Shown here piece after piece: positions 6,274-12,862 of a stretch of 55,408 nucleotides of DNA. The stretch spans positions 1 to 55,408 of the IMG/VR virus record IMGVR_UViG_3300036398_002939; one strand, written 5' to 3'. The notes under the pieces are model-generated. The model was not told the DNA's origin. It saw only the letters and a program-made list of their open reading frames with translations, and ran no database searches. The stretch's first letter is position 1. Each line of letters opens with the position of its first letter. A program made the translations under genes and the position numbers. The DNA comes from a virus.

Positions 6274-6299
6274 TCTTATCTAAAAATTCCGTATATTTG
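6269..6299 (+). promoter_or_regulatory. Host-type promoter D
   Basis: TTTG (6269-6272), 19 bases, TATATTTG (6292-6299). It overlaps the stop codon of the preceding gene and is followed by the common GTAAGTTAAGG, which doubles as ribosome-binding site for 6322. Confidence 0.8.
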
Positions 6300-6321
6300 T
6301 AAAGTAAGTTAAGGACACAAA

Positions 6322-6444
6322 ATGAAACGCTTAAAACACATTCTCAAAGAGACTGTAATCATTACCGGTATCATCCTGTTTGTTCTCATTGCATCCAGTA
6401 TTGATAGTCTCCTCGATATTGCTATGAATCATTTTTGTAAATAA
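6322..6444 (+). CDS. Small single-pass membrane protein, 40 aa
   Basis: ATG 6322 follows AAGGACACAAA directly downstream of promoter D. Basic N-terminus (MKRLKHILK), one hydrophobic helix (about residues 11-26, TVIITGIILFVLIASS) and a short tail ending in HFCK. Likely an inner-membrane peptide acting early in infection; function unknown. Confidence 0.6.
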   Translation: MKRLKHILKETVIITGIILFVLIASSIDSLLDIAMNHFCK

Positions 6445-6460
6445 CCACAAGGAAACAACC

Positions 6461-6667
6461 ATGAATAACCCCAATCACATTCGCGAATATGTAGTCACCG
6501 TTTCTGGTGTTTACAATAACAAAGTAGTTTCAATTCCAGAACGCAAGATTCATGCCTATAGTTTTGGAGAAGCCAGTGACATTGCAAACGCTTCGTTCCA
6601 ACAAATCTTCGGTGTAGAAAATTCGATCACATCTAGTATCTATATCAATACATACAACAACCAATAA
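6461..6667 (+). CDS. Small protein, 68 aa
   Basis: ATG 6461 behind AAGGAAACAACC. Beta-rich N-half (REYVVTVSGVYNNKVVSIPE), then a helix (FGEASDIANASFQQIFG) and ITSSIYINTY. The pattern resembles small phage alpha/beta proteins, but I cannot name a family. Co-transcribed with 6322 from promoter D. Confidence 0.6.
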   Translation: MNNPNHIREYVVTVSGVYNNKVVSIPERKIHAYSFGEASDIANASFQQIFGVENSITSSIYINTYNNQ

Positions 6668-6679
6668 GGAACAAAAACC

Positions 6680-6850
6680 ATGAGCACACTTGATGCAATT
6701 ATGAATATAGAATGCAACCCAGAATGTACTGAAGAACTATGGATCCAATCATTTCAGTCACTAATTGATAGTGGCGATGTTTGGGGATTGCAGGGCTGGT
6801 ATCGTAGAATTGCAGTTACATTGATTGATGCCGGTATTTGTACACGATAA
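6680..6850 (+). CDS. Small protein with WGLQGWYRR motif, 56 aa
   Basis: ATG 6680 follows AAGGAACAAAAACC. The C-terminal half (SGDVWGLQGWYRRIAVTLID) resembles a short motif seen in many phage proteins (LQGSYGRTAxxLIExG), usually annotated as hypothetical. Two cysteines lie near the N-terminus (ECNPECTEE). Probably a conserved phage accessory protein. Confidence 0.6.
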   Translation: MSTLDAIMNIECNPECTEELWIQSFQSLIDSGDVWGLQGWYRRIAVTLIDAGICTR

Positions 6851-6875
6851 ACTATAAACTATAAGGATAACAACC

Positions 6876-7118
6876 ATGATAATGACATATAAAATGAGAG
6901 CCGAAGGCGTCAATGATGTTTTTGAATTTGTGAGAATGTTTAGTAAAAATATCAAAGAATACCGCATCATTGGTAATACTATCATTCCAGATGTTGAATT
7001 TGAATTTGAAACCAAAAAAAGTTTACATATTGTCTTGAAAACTTTGCGTCAAATTCCTGACAGTCATGTAATGGTAGAAACAGTCAAACCAATTTCAGAA
7101 TATACAGGAGTTAGATGA
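6876..7118 (+). CDS. Small protein, 80 aa
   Basis: ATG 6876 behind AAGGATAACAACC. Alternating helix and strand (VNDVFEFVRMFSKN, DVEFEFETKKSLHIVLKTLRQI) with no recognised motif. The stop overlaps the next start as ATGA (7115-7118). Confidence 0.6.
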   Translation: MIMTYKMRAEGVNDVFEFVRMFSKNIKEYRIIGNTIIPDVEFEFETKKSLHIVLKTLRQIPDSHVMVETVKPISEYTGVR

Positions 7119-7477
7119 TAAATATGAATAAAATTATTTTTGTGTGTCTAATTCTATTGGGCACCATAGGACTAACCAATGTTATAGAATCAAAATCCTA
7201 TACAATCATTACTGTATCGGGAACTGTTACAGACTACAAAACAAAAAAACCAACAAGTGTTACTATATCATTCTATGATTTATACAATAAACGGATAGGT
7301 TGGTCAAAAAGTAATTCAAAGACTGGCTCCTATTTAGTTACCGGATTAAAGCCAGGTGAGGCATACATAATACGCATTGAATCCATTGACTATATGAGAG
7401 ACGAGTATGAAGTAATAATGCCAAATGTCAATAGTCATATAGAATTAAATAAAGATTTTGAAGTTATACCGAGATAA
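7115..7477 (+). CDS. Secreted carboxypeptidase-regulatory-like domain protein
   Basis: 120 aa, coupled to the previous gene by ATGA with AGGAG just upstream (ATG 7124 is an alternative). Residues 4-22 form a hydrophobic signal peptide. The rest matches a CarboxypepD_reg/CNA-B type beta-sandwich: VSGTVTDYKTKKPTSVTISF, then SKTGSYLVTGLKPGEAYIIRIE and a beta-rich end (NKDFEVIPR). Such domains are abundant in Bacteroidota cell-envelope proteins. In a phage it probably acts in the periplasm or at the outer membrane; acquisition from the host is plausible. Confidence 0.65.
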   Translation: MINMNKIIFVCLILLGTIGLTNVIESKSYTIITVSGTVTDYKTKKPTSVTISFYDLYNKRIGWSKSNSKTGSYLVTGLKPGEAYIIRIESIDYMRDEYEVIMPNVNSHIELNKDFEVIPR

Positions 7478-7502
7478 TTTAAAAACGAACAAGGAAACAA
7501 CA

Positions 7503-7862
7503 ATGAATACAACAACTCAAACACCCAGTCTTGTATCTGCTATTGGGTTTTTAGTAAACCACAAACTACCAGAACTTGATACAAACAAAACATGGATGTA
7601 TTCAGTCCAATACGGAAACAAGTATGCTAAGATTATTTCAGAAACTAACCGTGGTCCTGCCGGCGGAGTAAAGTCTGTTTGGGGTTTTGTTGCCCTACAA
7701 GACATGACTGTGAGTGGCATACCATACAAACGAGGAGACTTGCTCAAAGCTGCATCATTCAAGGCACCTGCAAAACACGCTCGTGGTAATCTGTTAGAAG
7801 GAACAGCCGAATACGATCTATACGGACCCGCTTACCTAAACAACCCGAGGTCATCATGGTAA
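7503..7862 (+). CDS. Protein of unknown function, 119 aa
   Basis: ATG 7503 follows AAGGAAACAACA. The centre reads WMYSVQYGNKYAKIISE and VKSVWGFVALQD, then a Lys/Ala-rich part (LKAASFKAPAKHARGNLLEG). This pattern recurs in phage hypothetical proteins but has no function known to me. Its stop lies within the start region of the next gene. Confidence 0.6.
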   Translation: MNTTTQTPSLVSAIGFLVNHKLPELDTNKTWMYSVQYGNKYAKIISETNRGPAGGVKSVWGFVALQDMTVSGIPYKRGDLLKAASFKAPAKHARGNLLEGTAEYDLYGPAYLNNPRSSW

Positions 7863-8092
7863 GGAAACCGCATATCCGAGACAAACGATCCCACCATGTT
7901 AAGCGTGGCACCAGATTCCAATGGTATTGTCCAAGTAGGGGCAAGTGGATTGACTGCACTGTGACTGGAACAAATCGTTCTTGGGTGCGGTATATTGAGA
8001 ATCACCGAACCGGTGCTGCATTCGATGGTGAATTTAATTTTACCCGCAGAGACTTTAATGAATTTACGAATATCAAAATTACCCAATGGTGA
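7856..8092 (+). CDS. Small basic protein, 78 aa
   Basis: ATG 7856 overlaps the end of the previous gene by seven bases. Basic N-terminus (MVRKPHIRDKRSHHVKRG) then WYCPSRGKWIDCTVTG, RSWVRYIE. The layout resembles a small beta-barrel (SH3-like or Tudor-like) domain with a basic tail; nucleic-acid contact is possible. Not a recognised family. Confidence 0.55.
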   Translation: MVRKPHIRDKRSHHVKRGTRFQWYCPSRGKWIDCTVTGTNRSWVRYIENHRTGAAFDGEFNFTRRDFNEFTNIKITQW

Positions 8093-8095
8093 ACC

Positions 8096-8341
8096 ATGTT
8101 TTTACAAGATGACCATGCATACGAACTTGCAACAGACTTGTTGGTAAAGTATCACAATGCTAGTGAAACCTATGATGCATTGAAGGATATTCTGAACCAC
8201 GAAGAACCCGATACGGAAAGGTATGAACTTATCCGTAGGGAATACCTGAAGGCAGCTGAATACGCAAAGATAAGACATACACACGCGATGATTATATCAT
8301 GTGACATTATACAATCTATACAAGAATACCGTTGGAATTAA
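8096..8341 (+). CDS. Small helical protein, 81 aa
   Basis: ATG 8096, three bases after the previous stop. Nearly all helix (YELATDLLVKYHNASETYDALKD, RREYLKAAEYAKIRH). It ends in QEYRWN, and the final codons carry TACCGTTGGAATT, a copy of the leader motif seen at 2.2-3.8 kb, here inside coding sequence. Function unknown. Confidence 0.55.
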   Translation: MFLQDDHAYELATDLLVKYHNASETYDALKDILNHEEPDTERYELIRREYLKAAEYAKIRHTHAMIISCDIIQSIQEYRWN

Positions 8342-8366
8342 ACATTAACAATTAAGGAATAAAACT

Positions 8367-8792
8367 ATGTCTATGCCGCATCCATCACAAATTGATTGGC
8401 AAGGAATTGAGAAGAAAATGAATGAACTAAAGACTACGCCTACTCACAGTAACGGTGAGGAATGGCGAGAAGGTTATACAAAGATTGAACATCCCGAATG
8501 GGGAACTGCATTTGTCCGTAGGATTGAAAGGGCAAAGGCAATCGATACATTGCGTGAATGGAACTCAGAGAGATTTAATCCATACGATATAGATGTTCAC
8601 GATATGATAGAATACTATCTTGATATGATGGAATCTGGTGTCAAAGGTTGGGTGGAATATACCAACGAAGAACTTGCTGAGGAACTGAATAGAATGAACA
8701 CGGATGCTGACTGGCTCTATGAAAATGAAGAAGATGAAAACGGTGAGGAATGTCCAGTTATTTTTGAAGTTTACAATGGGGAACATAGATGA
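8367..8792 (+). CDS. Acidic protein, 141 aa
   Basis: ATG 8367 after AAGGAATAAAACT. Acidic and helical, with WREGYTKIEHPEWGTAFVRR and an Asp/Glu-rich C-terminus (NEEDENGEECPVIFEVYNGE). No motif recognised. The stop overlaps the next start as ATGA (8789). Confidence 0.6.
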   Translation: MSMPHPSQIDWQGIEKKMNELKTTPTHSNGEEWREGYTKIEHPEWGTAFVRRIERAKAIDTLREWNSERFNPYDIDVHDMIEYYLDMMESGVKGWVEYTNEELAEELNRMNTDADWLYENEEDENGEECPVIFEVYNGEHR

Positions 8793-8995
8793 TAAATACC
8801 TATCAAGAATGGATGGTCATACTTGAAGATGACCACCAGGAACTGTTTACCTATGCAACTTGGGCATCTTGTGAGAGAGACGCCGAAGAGGATGCGGTAT
8901 TCAACACGAACTTACAAGGTGTCCGTAATGTGACTGTAATACCAATGGATCGTTATAGACTTGCAATGAGGACAACACATGAAATGGGAACCTAA
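8789..8995 (+). CDS. Small protein, 68 aa
   Basis: Coupled by ATGA to the gene before it. Contains WMVILEDDHQELFTYATWA, followed by a Cys/Asp segment and VRNVTVIPMDRYRLA. It overlaps the next gene by 17 bases. Unknown family. Confidence 0.55.
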   Translation: MINTYQEWMVILEDDHQELFTYATWASCERDAEEDAVFNTNLQGVRNVTVIPMDRYRLAMRTTHEMGT

Positions 8996-9536
8996 AATAC
9001 TGGCGGTATGCATATTTTATTTTTTGTCTGTTAGTAATTGTTTATTTGGACAACAACTATCTGACGAAGAAACAAAACTATATGACATGATAATGGAATA
9101 CCGTGCATCCAAAGGATTGCCACCCATACCATTATCAGAAAAACTAAATTATGTTGCAAGAACTCATGCACAAGATTTATTCCACAACAGACCAGATACA
9201 GGAGAATGCAACTTACATAGCTGGTCTAACAAAGGAAACTGGATATCAGTATGTTACAAATCAGACCACACTGGTTCAGAATATGCAAGAATGAAAGGAC
9301 GAGAAATCATTGGCTATTCTGGATCATCTTATGAAATTGTGGCAAAACTTATCCCAACAAATGATATTGGTGTAAATATAACGGCAGAAATTGCTCTTGA
9401 CGGATTCAAAAAAAGTCCACCACATAATGCTGCTATTGTAAATTTAGATAATTGGAATGACAATTATTGGAAAGCGATTGGCATTTCAATCTATGCCAAC
9501 TATGCGTGTGTTTGGTTTGGTGAATATAAAAAATAA
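8979..9536 (+). CDS. Secreted CAP-domain (SCP/PR-1) protein
   Basis: 185 aa with an N-terminal signal peptide (residues 7-24, ILAVCIFYFLSVSNCLFG). The mature part follows the CAP fold: MIMEYRASKGLPPIPLSEKL (38-56), the HAQDL helix (63-67), NLHSWSNKG (79-86), YEIVA (118-122) and KSPPHNAAI (145-153), with His80, Glu119 and His149 as likely cavity residues, ending AIGISIYANYACVWFGEY. Bacterial CAP proteins act outside the cytoplasm, binding or cutting peptides, lipids or peptidoglycan. It overlaps 8789 and ends at promoter E. A phage copy exported by the host Sec system is unusual and was probably acquired from a Bacteroidota host. Confidence 0.75.
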   Translation: MKWEPKILAVCIFYFLSVSNCLFGQQLSDEETKLYDMIMEYRASKGLPPIPLSEKLNYVARTHAQDLFHNRPDTGECNLHSWSNKGNWISVCYKSDHTGSEYARMKGREIIGYSGSSYEIVAKLIPTNDIGVNITAEIALDGFKKSPPHNAAIVNLDNWNDNYWKAIGISIYANYACVWFGEYKK

Positions 9537-9539
9537 TGC

Positions 9540-9570
9540 TTTGATCTCATAGAAAGATTACTTATATTTG
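9540..9570 (+). promoter_or_regulatory. Host-type promoter E
   Basis: TTTG (9540-9543), 19 bases, TATATTTG (9563-9570), again preceded by AAAAAATAATGC. It begins about 30 bases upstream of the next ribosome-binding site (AAGGATAACC). Confidence 0.75.
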
Positions 9571-9592
9571 TATAACAATAAAGGATAACCGA

Positions 9593-9838
9593 ATGGAACA
9601 CTACATTGAAGAATACTATGATGTTGGACAGAAATACAAAGATTATTTCATAAAGGAAAATGAATGTCCAGAATGTCATTCGGATGGGGACATTGAATAT
9701 CTTGATAGTGGTATCGGTGACGAGTTTTATTTCTATGAAATGGAATGTGGTTGCGGTGCCCGTTGGACAGAATTTCACAGACTTGTTTTTGACAGTATCA
9801 GAATTGACCAGCCCGTAAATAACACAGAAACAGAATAG
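9593..9838 (+). CDS. Small zinc-ribbon protein, 81 aa
   Basis: ATG 9593 follows AAGGATAACCGA and promoter E. Two cysteine pairs, CPECHSDG (residues 23-30) and CGCGARW (about 53-59), with FYFYEME between them, make a typical zinc ribbon. The rest is acidic. Phage zinc ribbons often contact RNA polymerase or nucleic acid; here that is only a possibility. Confidence 0.6.
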   Translation: MEHYIEEYYDVGQKYKDYFIKENECPECHSDGDIEYLDSGIGDEFYFYEMECGCGARWTEFHRLVFDSIRIDQPVNNTETE

Positions 9839-9877
9839 TCGGTATCATTTTTTATTTTTACTTAAAGGATTATCTTT

Positions 9878-10228
9878 ATGCCAAAAGGAATTTTTTACAA
9901 CGGAATGAGCAAGAAAGAAGTTGCTCACAACACTGCTGTTTTCACTATCATTCTATCGAATGAAGAAAATGCATTGACAAAAGGCCTAATGAAGTTAGGT
10001 AGTTTTGCAAATAAATTGTGGACATCCGAAGAAGATGAATTGCTAAGTTTATATCAAGAGTATCGTGATAAGGTTGTTGATAAATTAGCAGAATTGAACT
10101 CGAAAAGAATGCCCACAACCGCTTTGAGTGAAATAATCAAAAATGGTTATGTTGGTATCACAGATTGGAATGACAATGAAATCATTGAGTTTGCTATGGA
10201 CAATTACGATGAAGTAAAACAAAATTAA
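9878..10228 (+). CDS. Helical protein, 116 aa
   Basis: ATG 9878 after AAAGGATTATCTTT. N-terminal helical region (EVAHNTAVFTIILSNEENAL), middle helices (EEDELLSLYQEYRDKVVDKL) and an acidic end. No recognised domain. Confidence 0.55.
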   Translation: MPKGIFYNGMSKKEVAHNTAVFTIILSNEENALTKGLMKLGSFANKLWTSEEDELLSLYQEYRDKVVDKLAELNSKRMPTTALSEIIKNGYVGITDWNDNEIIEFAMDNYDEVKQN

Positions 10229-10243
10229 ACTTTGAGGATAAAC

Positions 10244-10525
10244 ATGAAACATGAAAACGAAAAGAACTTTCATCATGGTCACACAAGACAAGAGATAGTG
10301 GATGCTATCATTGACTTTGAATTGGACAATGATATTCTACCCGATTGGCGTGAGATATTGGAATATGGTTGGGCTGGATATGCTTATACCGATGAAGATG
10401 CCCTCCGTGAACTGTATGATGAATACTTTACGGAACCTGAAAGGGTTGCTGAGGAATCACCTGAGGATTCATGGTGGTACGATGATCTCGGAACCGCAAC
10501 CGATGGCCGAGGTAATCATGTTTAA
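10244..10525 (+). CDS. Acidic protein, 93 aa
   Basis: ATG 10244 is chosen because GAGGA lies seven bases upstream. Acidic, with HTRQEIVDAIIDFELDNDIL and YDDLGTATDGRGNHV at the end. The phrase WREILEYGWAGYAYTDEDAL is typical of phage hypothetical proteins. It overlaps the next gene by eight bases. Confidence 0.55.
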   Translation: MKHENEKNFHHGHTRQEIVDAIIDFELDNDILPDWREILEYGWAGYAYTDEDALRELYDEYFTEPERVAEESPEDSWWYDDLGTATDGRGNHV

Positions 10526-10730
10526 CCCAAGTCTCGAATATCTTATCGGATTGTCAAAGCTCTCCGGTCGTTCATTTAATCAAACGATGGCGAGAATCAT
10601 CGAAGGTCTTCCGGAAGCCGATAGACCACATCTCTTTGTCCGTGACGATGACGGTAGTCTTATCTCAGCTCAACAAGTGCTTCAAGAACATTTTGCACCC
10701 AAGCCCATTGGGTTTATCACCAATCAATAA
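10518..10730 (+). CDS. Small protein, 70 aa
   Basis: ATG 10518 lies within the last codons of the previous gene (CATGTTTAA) with GAGG upstream; the longer open frame reaching back to 10302 is a shadow of that gene. Sequence MFNPSLEYLIGLSKLSGRSF, then a helical part and APKPIGFITNQ. Unknown. Confidence 0.55.
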   Translation: MFNPSLEYLIGLSKLSGRSFNQTMARIIEGLPEADRPHLFVRDDDGSLISAQQVLQEHFAPKPIGFITNQ

Positions 10731-10741
10731 GGAATCATATA

Positions 10742-10933
10742 ATGGAATATCTAACATTCACCTTACTCTTTATCGCAGCATGGGCGGGTGTCTCCGCAAC
10801 CGTACTATCTATCATCCAATACATTAAACCAAGATTGACTTGGACACAAAGGGCAATATGGATTCACGCGGACATTTGTAAGTATGCACTTTGGGCTTCT
10901 ATCCCAACCAGTATATTGGGGTTATACCTATGA
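10742..10933 (+). CDS. Small membrane protein, 63 aa
   Basis: ATG 10742 after AAGGAATCATATA. Two hydrophobic segments (residues 3-24 and about 44-62) flank a basic linker (KPRLTWTQRAIWIHA). It overlaps the next start as ATGA. With the next gene it may form a two-component membrane unit. Confidence 0.6.
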   Translation: MEYLTFTLLFIAAWAGVSATVLSIIQYIKPRLTWTQRAIWIHADICKYALWASIPTSILGLYL

Positions 10934-11103
10934 GTGAACTAGTATCATCCGTTCTGCTCACGATTGCACTTGTCTTGGGTGTAACAAGTTTCATTGATTG
11001 GATAAATCGTGTTCGTATTCTTTGGAACACCAAACGAAAGAGTGGTAATCAAACCCATACGGATTGGGAATTTATTAAACATATTTTAAGGAGGCACCGA
11101 TGA
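10930..11103 (+). CDS. Small single-pass membrane protein, 57 aa
   Basis: ATG 10930 overlaps the previous stop (ATGA). One N-terminal membrane segment (VSSVLLTIALVLGVTSFID, residues 4-22), then a basic cytoplasmic part (NRVRILWNTKRKSGN, ILRRHR). A spanin-like role cannot be claimed, because there is no lipoprotein partner here. Confidence 0.55.
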   Translation: MSELVSSVLLTIALVLGVTSFIDWINRVRILWNTKRKSGNQTHTDWEFIKHILRRHR

Positions 11104-11237
11104 AAGTCTATGTGCTTTACAACCAAAGATTTTGTGAGATTCGTGGTGTTTATTCATCACACGATTTGGCCATGGAGAATGCAGAATACGGAACAGACTT
11201 TGTATTTGAATGTGAACTTGACGAGGTTTTCGCATGA
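11100..11237 (+). CDS. Small protein, 45 aa
   Basis: ATG 11100 overlaps the previous stop and follows a strong AGGAGG. Sequence MKVYVLYNQRFCEIRGVYSS, then an acidic end (FECELDEVFA). It matches a common short phage protein pattern (strand, helix, strand). Overlaps the next start as ATGA. Confidence 0.55.
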   Translation: MKVYVLYNQRFCEIRGVYSSHDLAMENAEYGTDFVFECELDEVFA

Positions 11238-11380
11238 ACAGACAAGATGATAATAGAGACGAAAGAATAACAAACTGGATAATTGGTTTAGGTATTGCGT
11301 CCGCAGTTATATGGATATTCAATGCATATAATTTGGTGGAACTATATCGTCAGATAGTAAAAATATTTATTATGGAATAA
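11234..11380 (+). CDS. Small single-pass membrane protein, 48 aa
   Basis: ATG 11234 overlaps the stop before it. Charged N-terminus (NRQDDNRDERITN), hydrophobic helix WIIGLGIASAVIWIFNAY (residues 15-32), then LYRQIVKIFIME. Function unknown. Confidence 0.55.
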   Translation: MNRQDDNRDERITNWIIGLGIASAVIWIFNAYNLVELYRQIVKIFIME

Positions 11381-11383
11381 CCG

Positions 11384-11713
11384 ATGAAAAATATTTCCGC
11401 AGATACAATTCGTAATTGGATTGACCAATGTGATTCTCAACTGAAACTATTACAGAACGCAAAGGATTTCATTCATCGTGAATACTACGAGAAGGATTCT
11501 ATAACATATTCGGTAGAAGAAGGTTTACAGTTTTATTTCGGAAATCTTATTCGTGACCATAAGACAAAGAAGCAAATCTTGGAGCAGATGTTGATTCATT
11601 GTGAAACTGAAAACATTGTGGAAATGTTTGGTTATGTATTCGAGGACAAGATAGTGGATAAACTTCCCGAATACTTACGGAAAGAATTTTACAATTTCGT
11701 ATACGAGATTTGA
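11384..11713 (+). CDS. Helical protein, 109 aa
   Basis: ATG 11384, three bases after the previous stop. Mostly amphipathic helix (IRNWIDQCDSQLKLLQNAKD, KTKKQILEQMLIHCE) ending in YLRKEFYNFVYEI. It directly precedes the tRNA-Leu gene. No family recognised. Confidence 0.55.
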   Translation: MKNISADTIRNWIDQCDSQLKLLQNAKDFIHREYYEKDSITYSVEEGLQFYFGNLIRDHKTKKQILEQMLIHCETENIVEMFGYVFEDKIVDKLPEYLRKEFYNFVYEI

Positions 11714-11719
11714 TTGGAT

Positions 11720-11802
11720 GGTCCGGTGGCGAAATGGCAGACGCACAAGACTTAAAATTTTGGGAAGGCAACTTCGTGTGGGTTCGAGTCCCACCCGGAC
11801 TA
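11720..11802 (+). tRNA. tRNA-Leu (anticodon TAA)
   Basis: Acceptor GGTCCGG (11720-11726)/CCGGACT (11795-11801, one G-U); D stem GCG/CGC (11729-11731/11742-11744); anticodon arm CAAGA-CTTAAAA-TTTTG (11746-11762) with anticodon TAA; class II variable arm GAAG-GCAA-CTTC (11764-11775); T arm GTGGG-TTCGAGT-CCCAC (11778-11794). CCA is not encoded, as is usual in Bacteroidota. It would support UUA codons, which are frequent in this AT-rich genome. Confidence 0.92.
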
Positions 11803-11808
11803 CAATCA

Positions 11809-11837
11809 ATGGGCAGTGGTTTTTAATCACTGCCCAT
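11809..11837 (+). terminator. Hairpin after tRNA-Leu
   Basis: ATGGGCAGTG (11809-11818) pairs perfectly with CACTGCCCAT (11828-11837). The following ATTTATTATG is T-rich but not a clean T run, so this may be a weak terminator or a 3' processing hairpin for the tRNA transcript. Confidence 0.6.
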
Positions 11838-11843
11838 ATTTAT
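11836..11843 (+). promoter_or_regulatory. Candidate phage late-promoter element ATATTTAT
   Basis: ATATTTAT lies 40 bases before the holin start. The same octamer, read in the direction of transcription, occurs in short gaps before 15020 (14980-14987), 18434 (18422-18429), and on the minus strand before 30314 (30359-30352), 31613 (31634-31627), 34812 (34854-34847) and 51441 (51474-51467). It resembles the -10 element of T4-type late promoters in size and AT content but not in exact sequence. Start sites are unknown. Confidence 0.4.
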
Positions 11844-11882
11844 TATGGTAGTTATGTTTTATTTATTATATGAGGTTATATC

Positions 11883-12146
11883 ATGTTAGATACCTTAAAG
11901 ACATTTACACCATTACTTGTTTTGTCCGTCATCGCAATCGGTGCAACATTTGGGGATGGTAACTTCAGCACATTCGCTGTTGGTTTAAGTAAGTATGCAC
12001 TTGCCGTTGGAGCTGCATGGTTTGTTGATTCATTCTTGATTAAGGAGGTGAAGACTCGTGAGATACTTGCAGAAAATCCTGTTGCTTACGCTATTTGGTT
12101 GTTTGCTAACATCCTCACCGCTGCTCTCTGCTTCTCAAACAGTTGA
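11883..12146 (+). CDS. Putative holin, 87 aa
   Basis: ATG 11883. Three hydrophobic stretches (about residues 10-25, 31-52 and 67-84) with a short charged loop (KEVKTREILAEN) fit a small three-pass membrane protein. The endolysin gene starts inside it, 89 bases before its stop, in a different frame, with AAGGAGG placed in the holin coding region; this is a classic lysis-cassette layout. Holins form the inner-membrane lesion that times lysis. The call rests on size, topology and neighbour. Confidence 0.65.
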   Translation: MLDTLKTFTPLLVLSVIAIGATFGDGNFSTFAVGLSKYALAVGAAWFVDSFLIKEVKTREILAENPVAYAIWLFANILTAALCFSNS

Positions 12147-12639
12147 ACAGACAGACGGTGAAAGGGTTAGAAACATTGCTTACGGATTCGTTGGAACGAA
12201 AGAGGAAGGAAACAACGGAGGATATTGGGTAACTCGTTATCTAAAATCAGTTGGACTGAGACCTGGAAATCCTTGGTGTGCAGCATTCGTTTCATTTTGT
12301 CTTGATAGTGCTAAAATAAAAACTATGCGTGTTCGTTCTGGTTTAGCCAGACACTTCATCACGAAGAACAAGACAATCCGTGCTACGAAAGTTATGAACT
12401 CAAACATGGACATTCCTACCGGAACCGTAGTGGTTTGGCGTAGGGGAACAACAACATTTGGTCATGTTGGGTTTGTTGATAAATGGAAAGGTAAAGCCGG
12501 AACAACGATTGAAGGCAATACCAGTTCCGGTCGTAGTGGTAGAGAATGGGATGGTGGTGGTGTATGGTATCGTAAGAGAACAATCAATCCATACAATCAT
12601 TTCAGAATAACAGATTTTGCCCTATTAGACCAAAAATAA
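12058..12639 (+). CDS. Sec-exported CHAP-domain endolysin
   Basis: 193 aa, GTG start at 12058 behind a perfect AAGGAGG. Residues 1-26 (ILLLTLFGCLLTSSPLLSA) form a signal peptide, so the enzyme should cross the membrane by the Sec system rather than only through the holin. The CHAP amidase/endopeptidase core has Cys74 in NPWCAAFVSFC, His136 in FGHVGFVD and Glu152/Asn154 in IEGNTSS, the expected catalytic set. It cuts peptide bonds of peptidoglycan. It overlaps the holin gene by 89 bases and is followed by a strong terminator. Confidence 0.85.
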   Translation: MRYLQKILLLTLFGCLLTSSPLLSASQTVEQTDGERVRNIAYGFVGTKEEGNNGGYWVTRYLKSVGLRPGNPWCAAFVSFCLDSAKIKTMRVRSGLARHFITKNKTIRATKVMNSNMDIPTGTVVVWRRGTTTFGHVGFVDKWKGKAGTTIEGNTSSGRSGREWDGGGVWYRKRTINPYNHFRITDFALLDQK

Positions 12640-12644
12640 TCATA

Positions 12645-12668
12645 GGGGAGCCCACGCTCCCCATTTTT
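12645..12668 (+). terminator. Rho-independent terminator after lysis genes
   Basis: GGGGAGC (12645-12651), loop CCAC, GCTCCCC (12656-12662), then ATTTTTATT. Closes the tRNA/holin/endolysin transcript. Confidence 0.88.
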
Positions 12669-12685
12669 ATTCCAGTCGTAACCCC

Positions 12686-12738
12686 TTGAAAATAAAGGAC
12701 TTAGGCCCGGTCGTAACTCTTTGCGGGATAAGGACTTA
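12686..12738 (+). repeat. AAGGACTTA direct repeats, shared with 5.5 kb
   Basis: TTGAAAATAAAGGACTTA (12686-12703) duplicates 5499-5516, and AAGGACTTA recurs at 12730-12738. Downstream come AGTCTAAATA and promoter F, as in the 5.5 kb copy, so a block of about 130 bases has been duplicated and has diverged. The gap 12669-12789 holds no gene. Confidence 0.4.
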
Positions 12739-12789
12739 GCACTATTTATATCCAGTCTAAATAAGAATTAGCGGTAAATAAAATAATGC

Positions 12790-12820
12790 TTTGATCTTAA
12801 TGCGCAATTCCGTATATTAG
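12790..12820 (+). promoter_or_regulatory. Host-type promoter F
   Basis: TTTG (12790-12793), 19 bases, TATATTAG (12813-12820). Identical to promoter B through the spacer, then diverging in the last bases of the -7 box. Drives the lipoprotein gene. Confidence 0.7.
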
Positions 12821-12862
12821 CACTATAAATTAATCAACAACCACATTATTATAGGTTTATTT

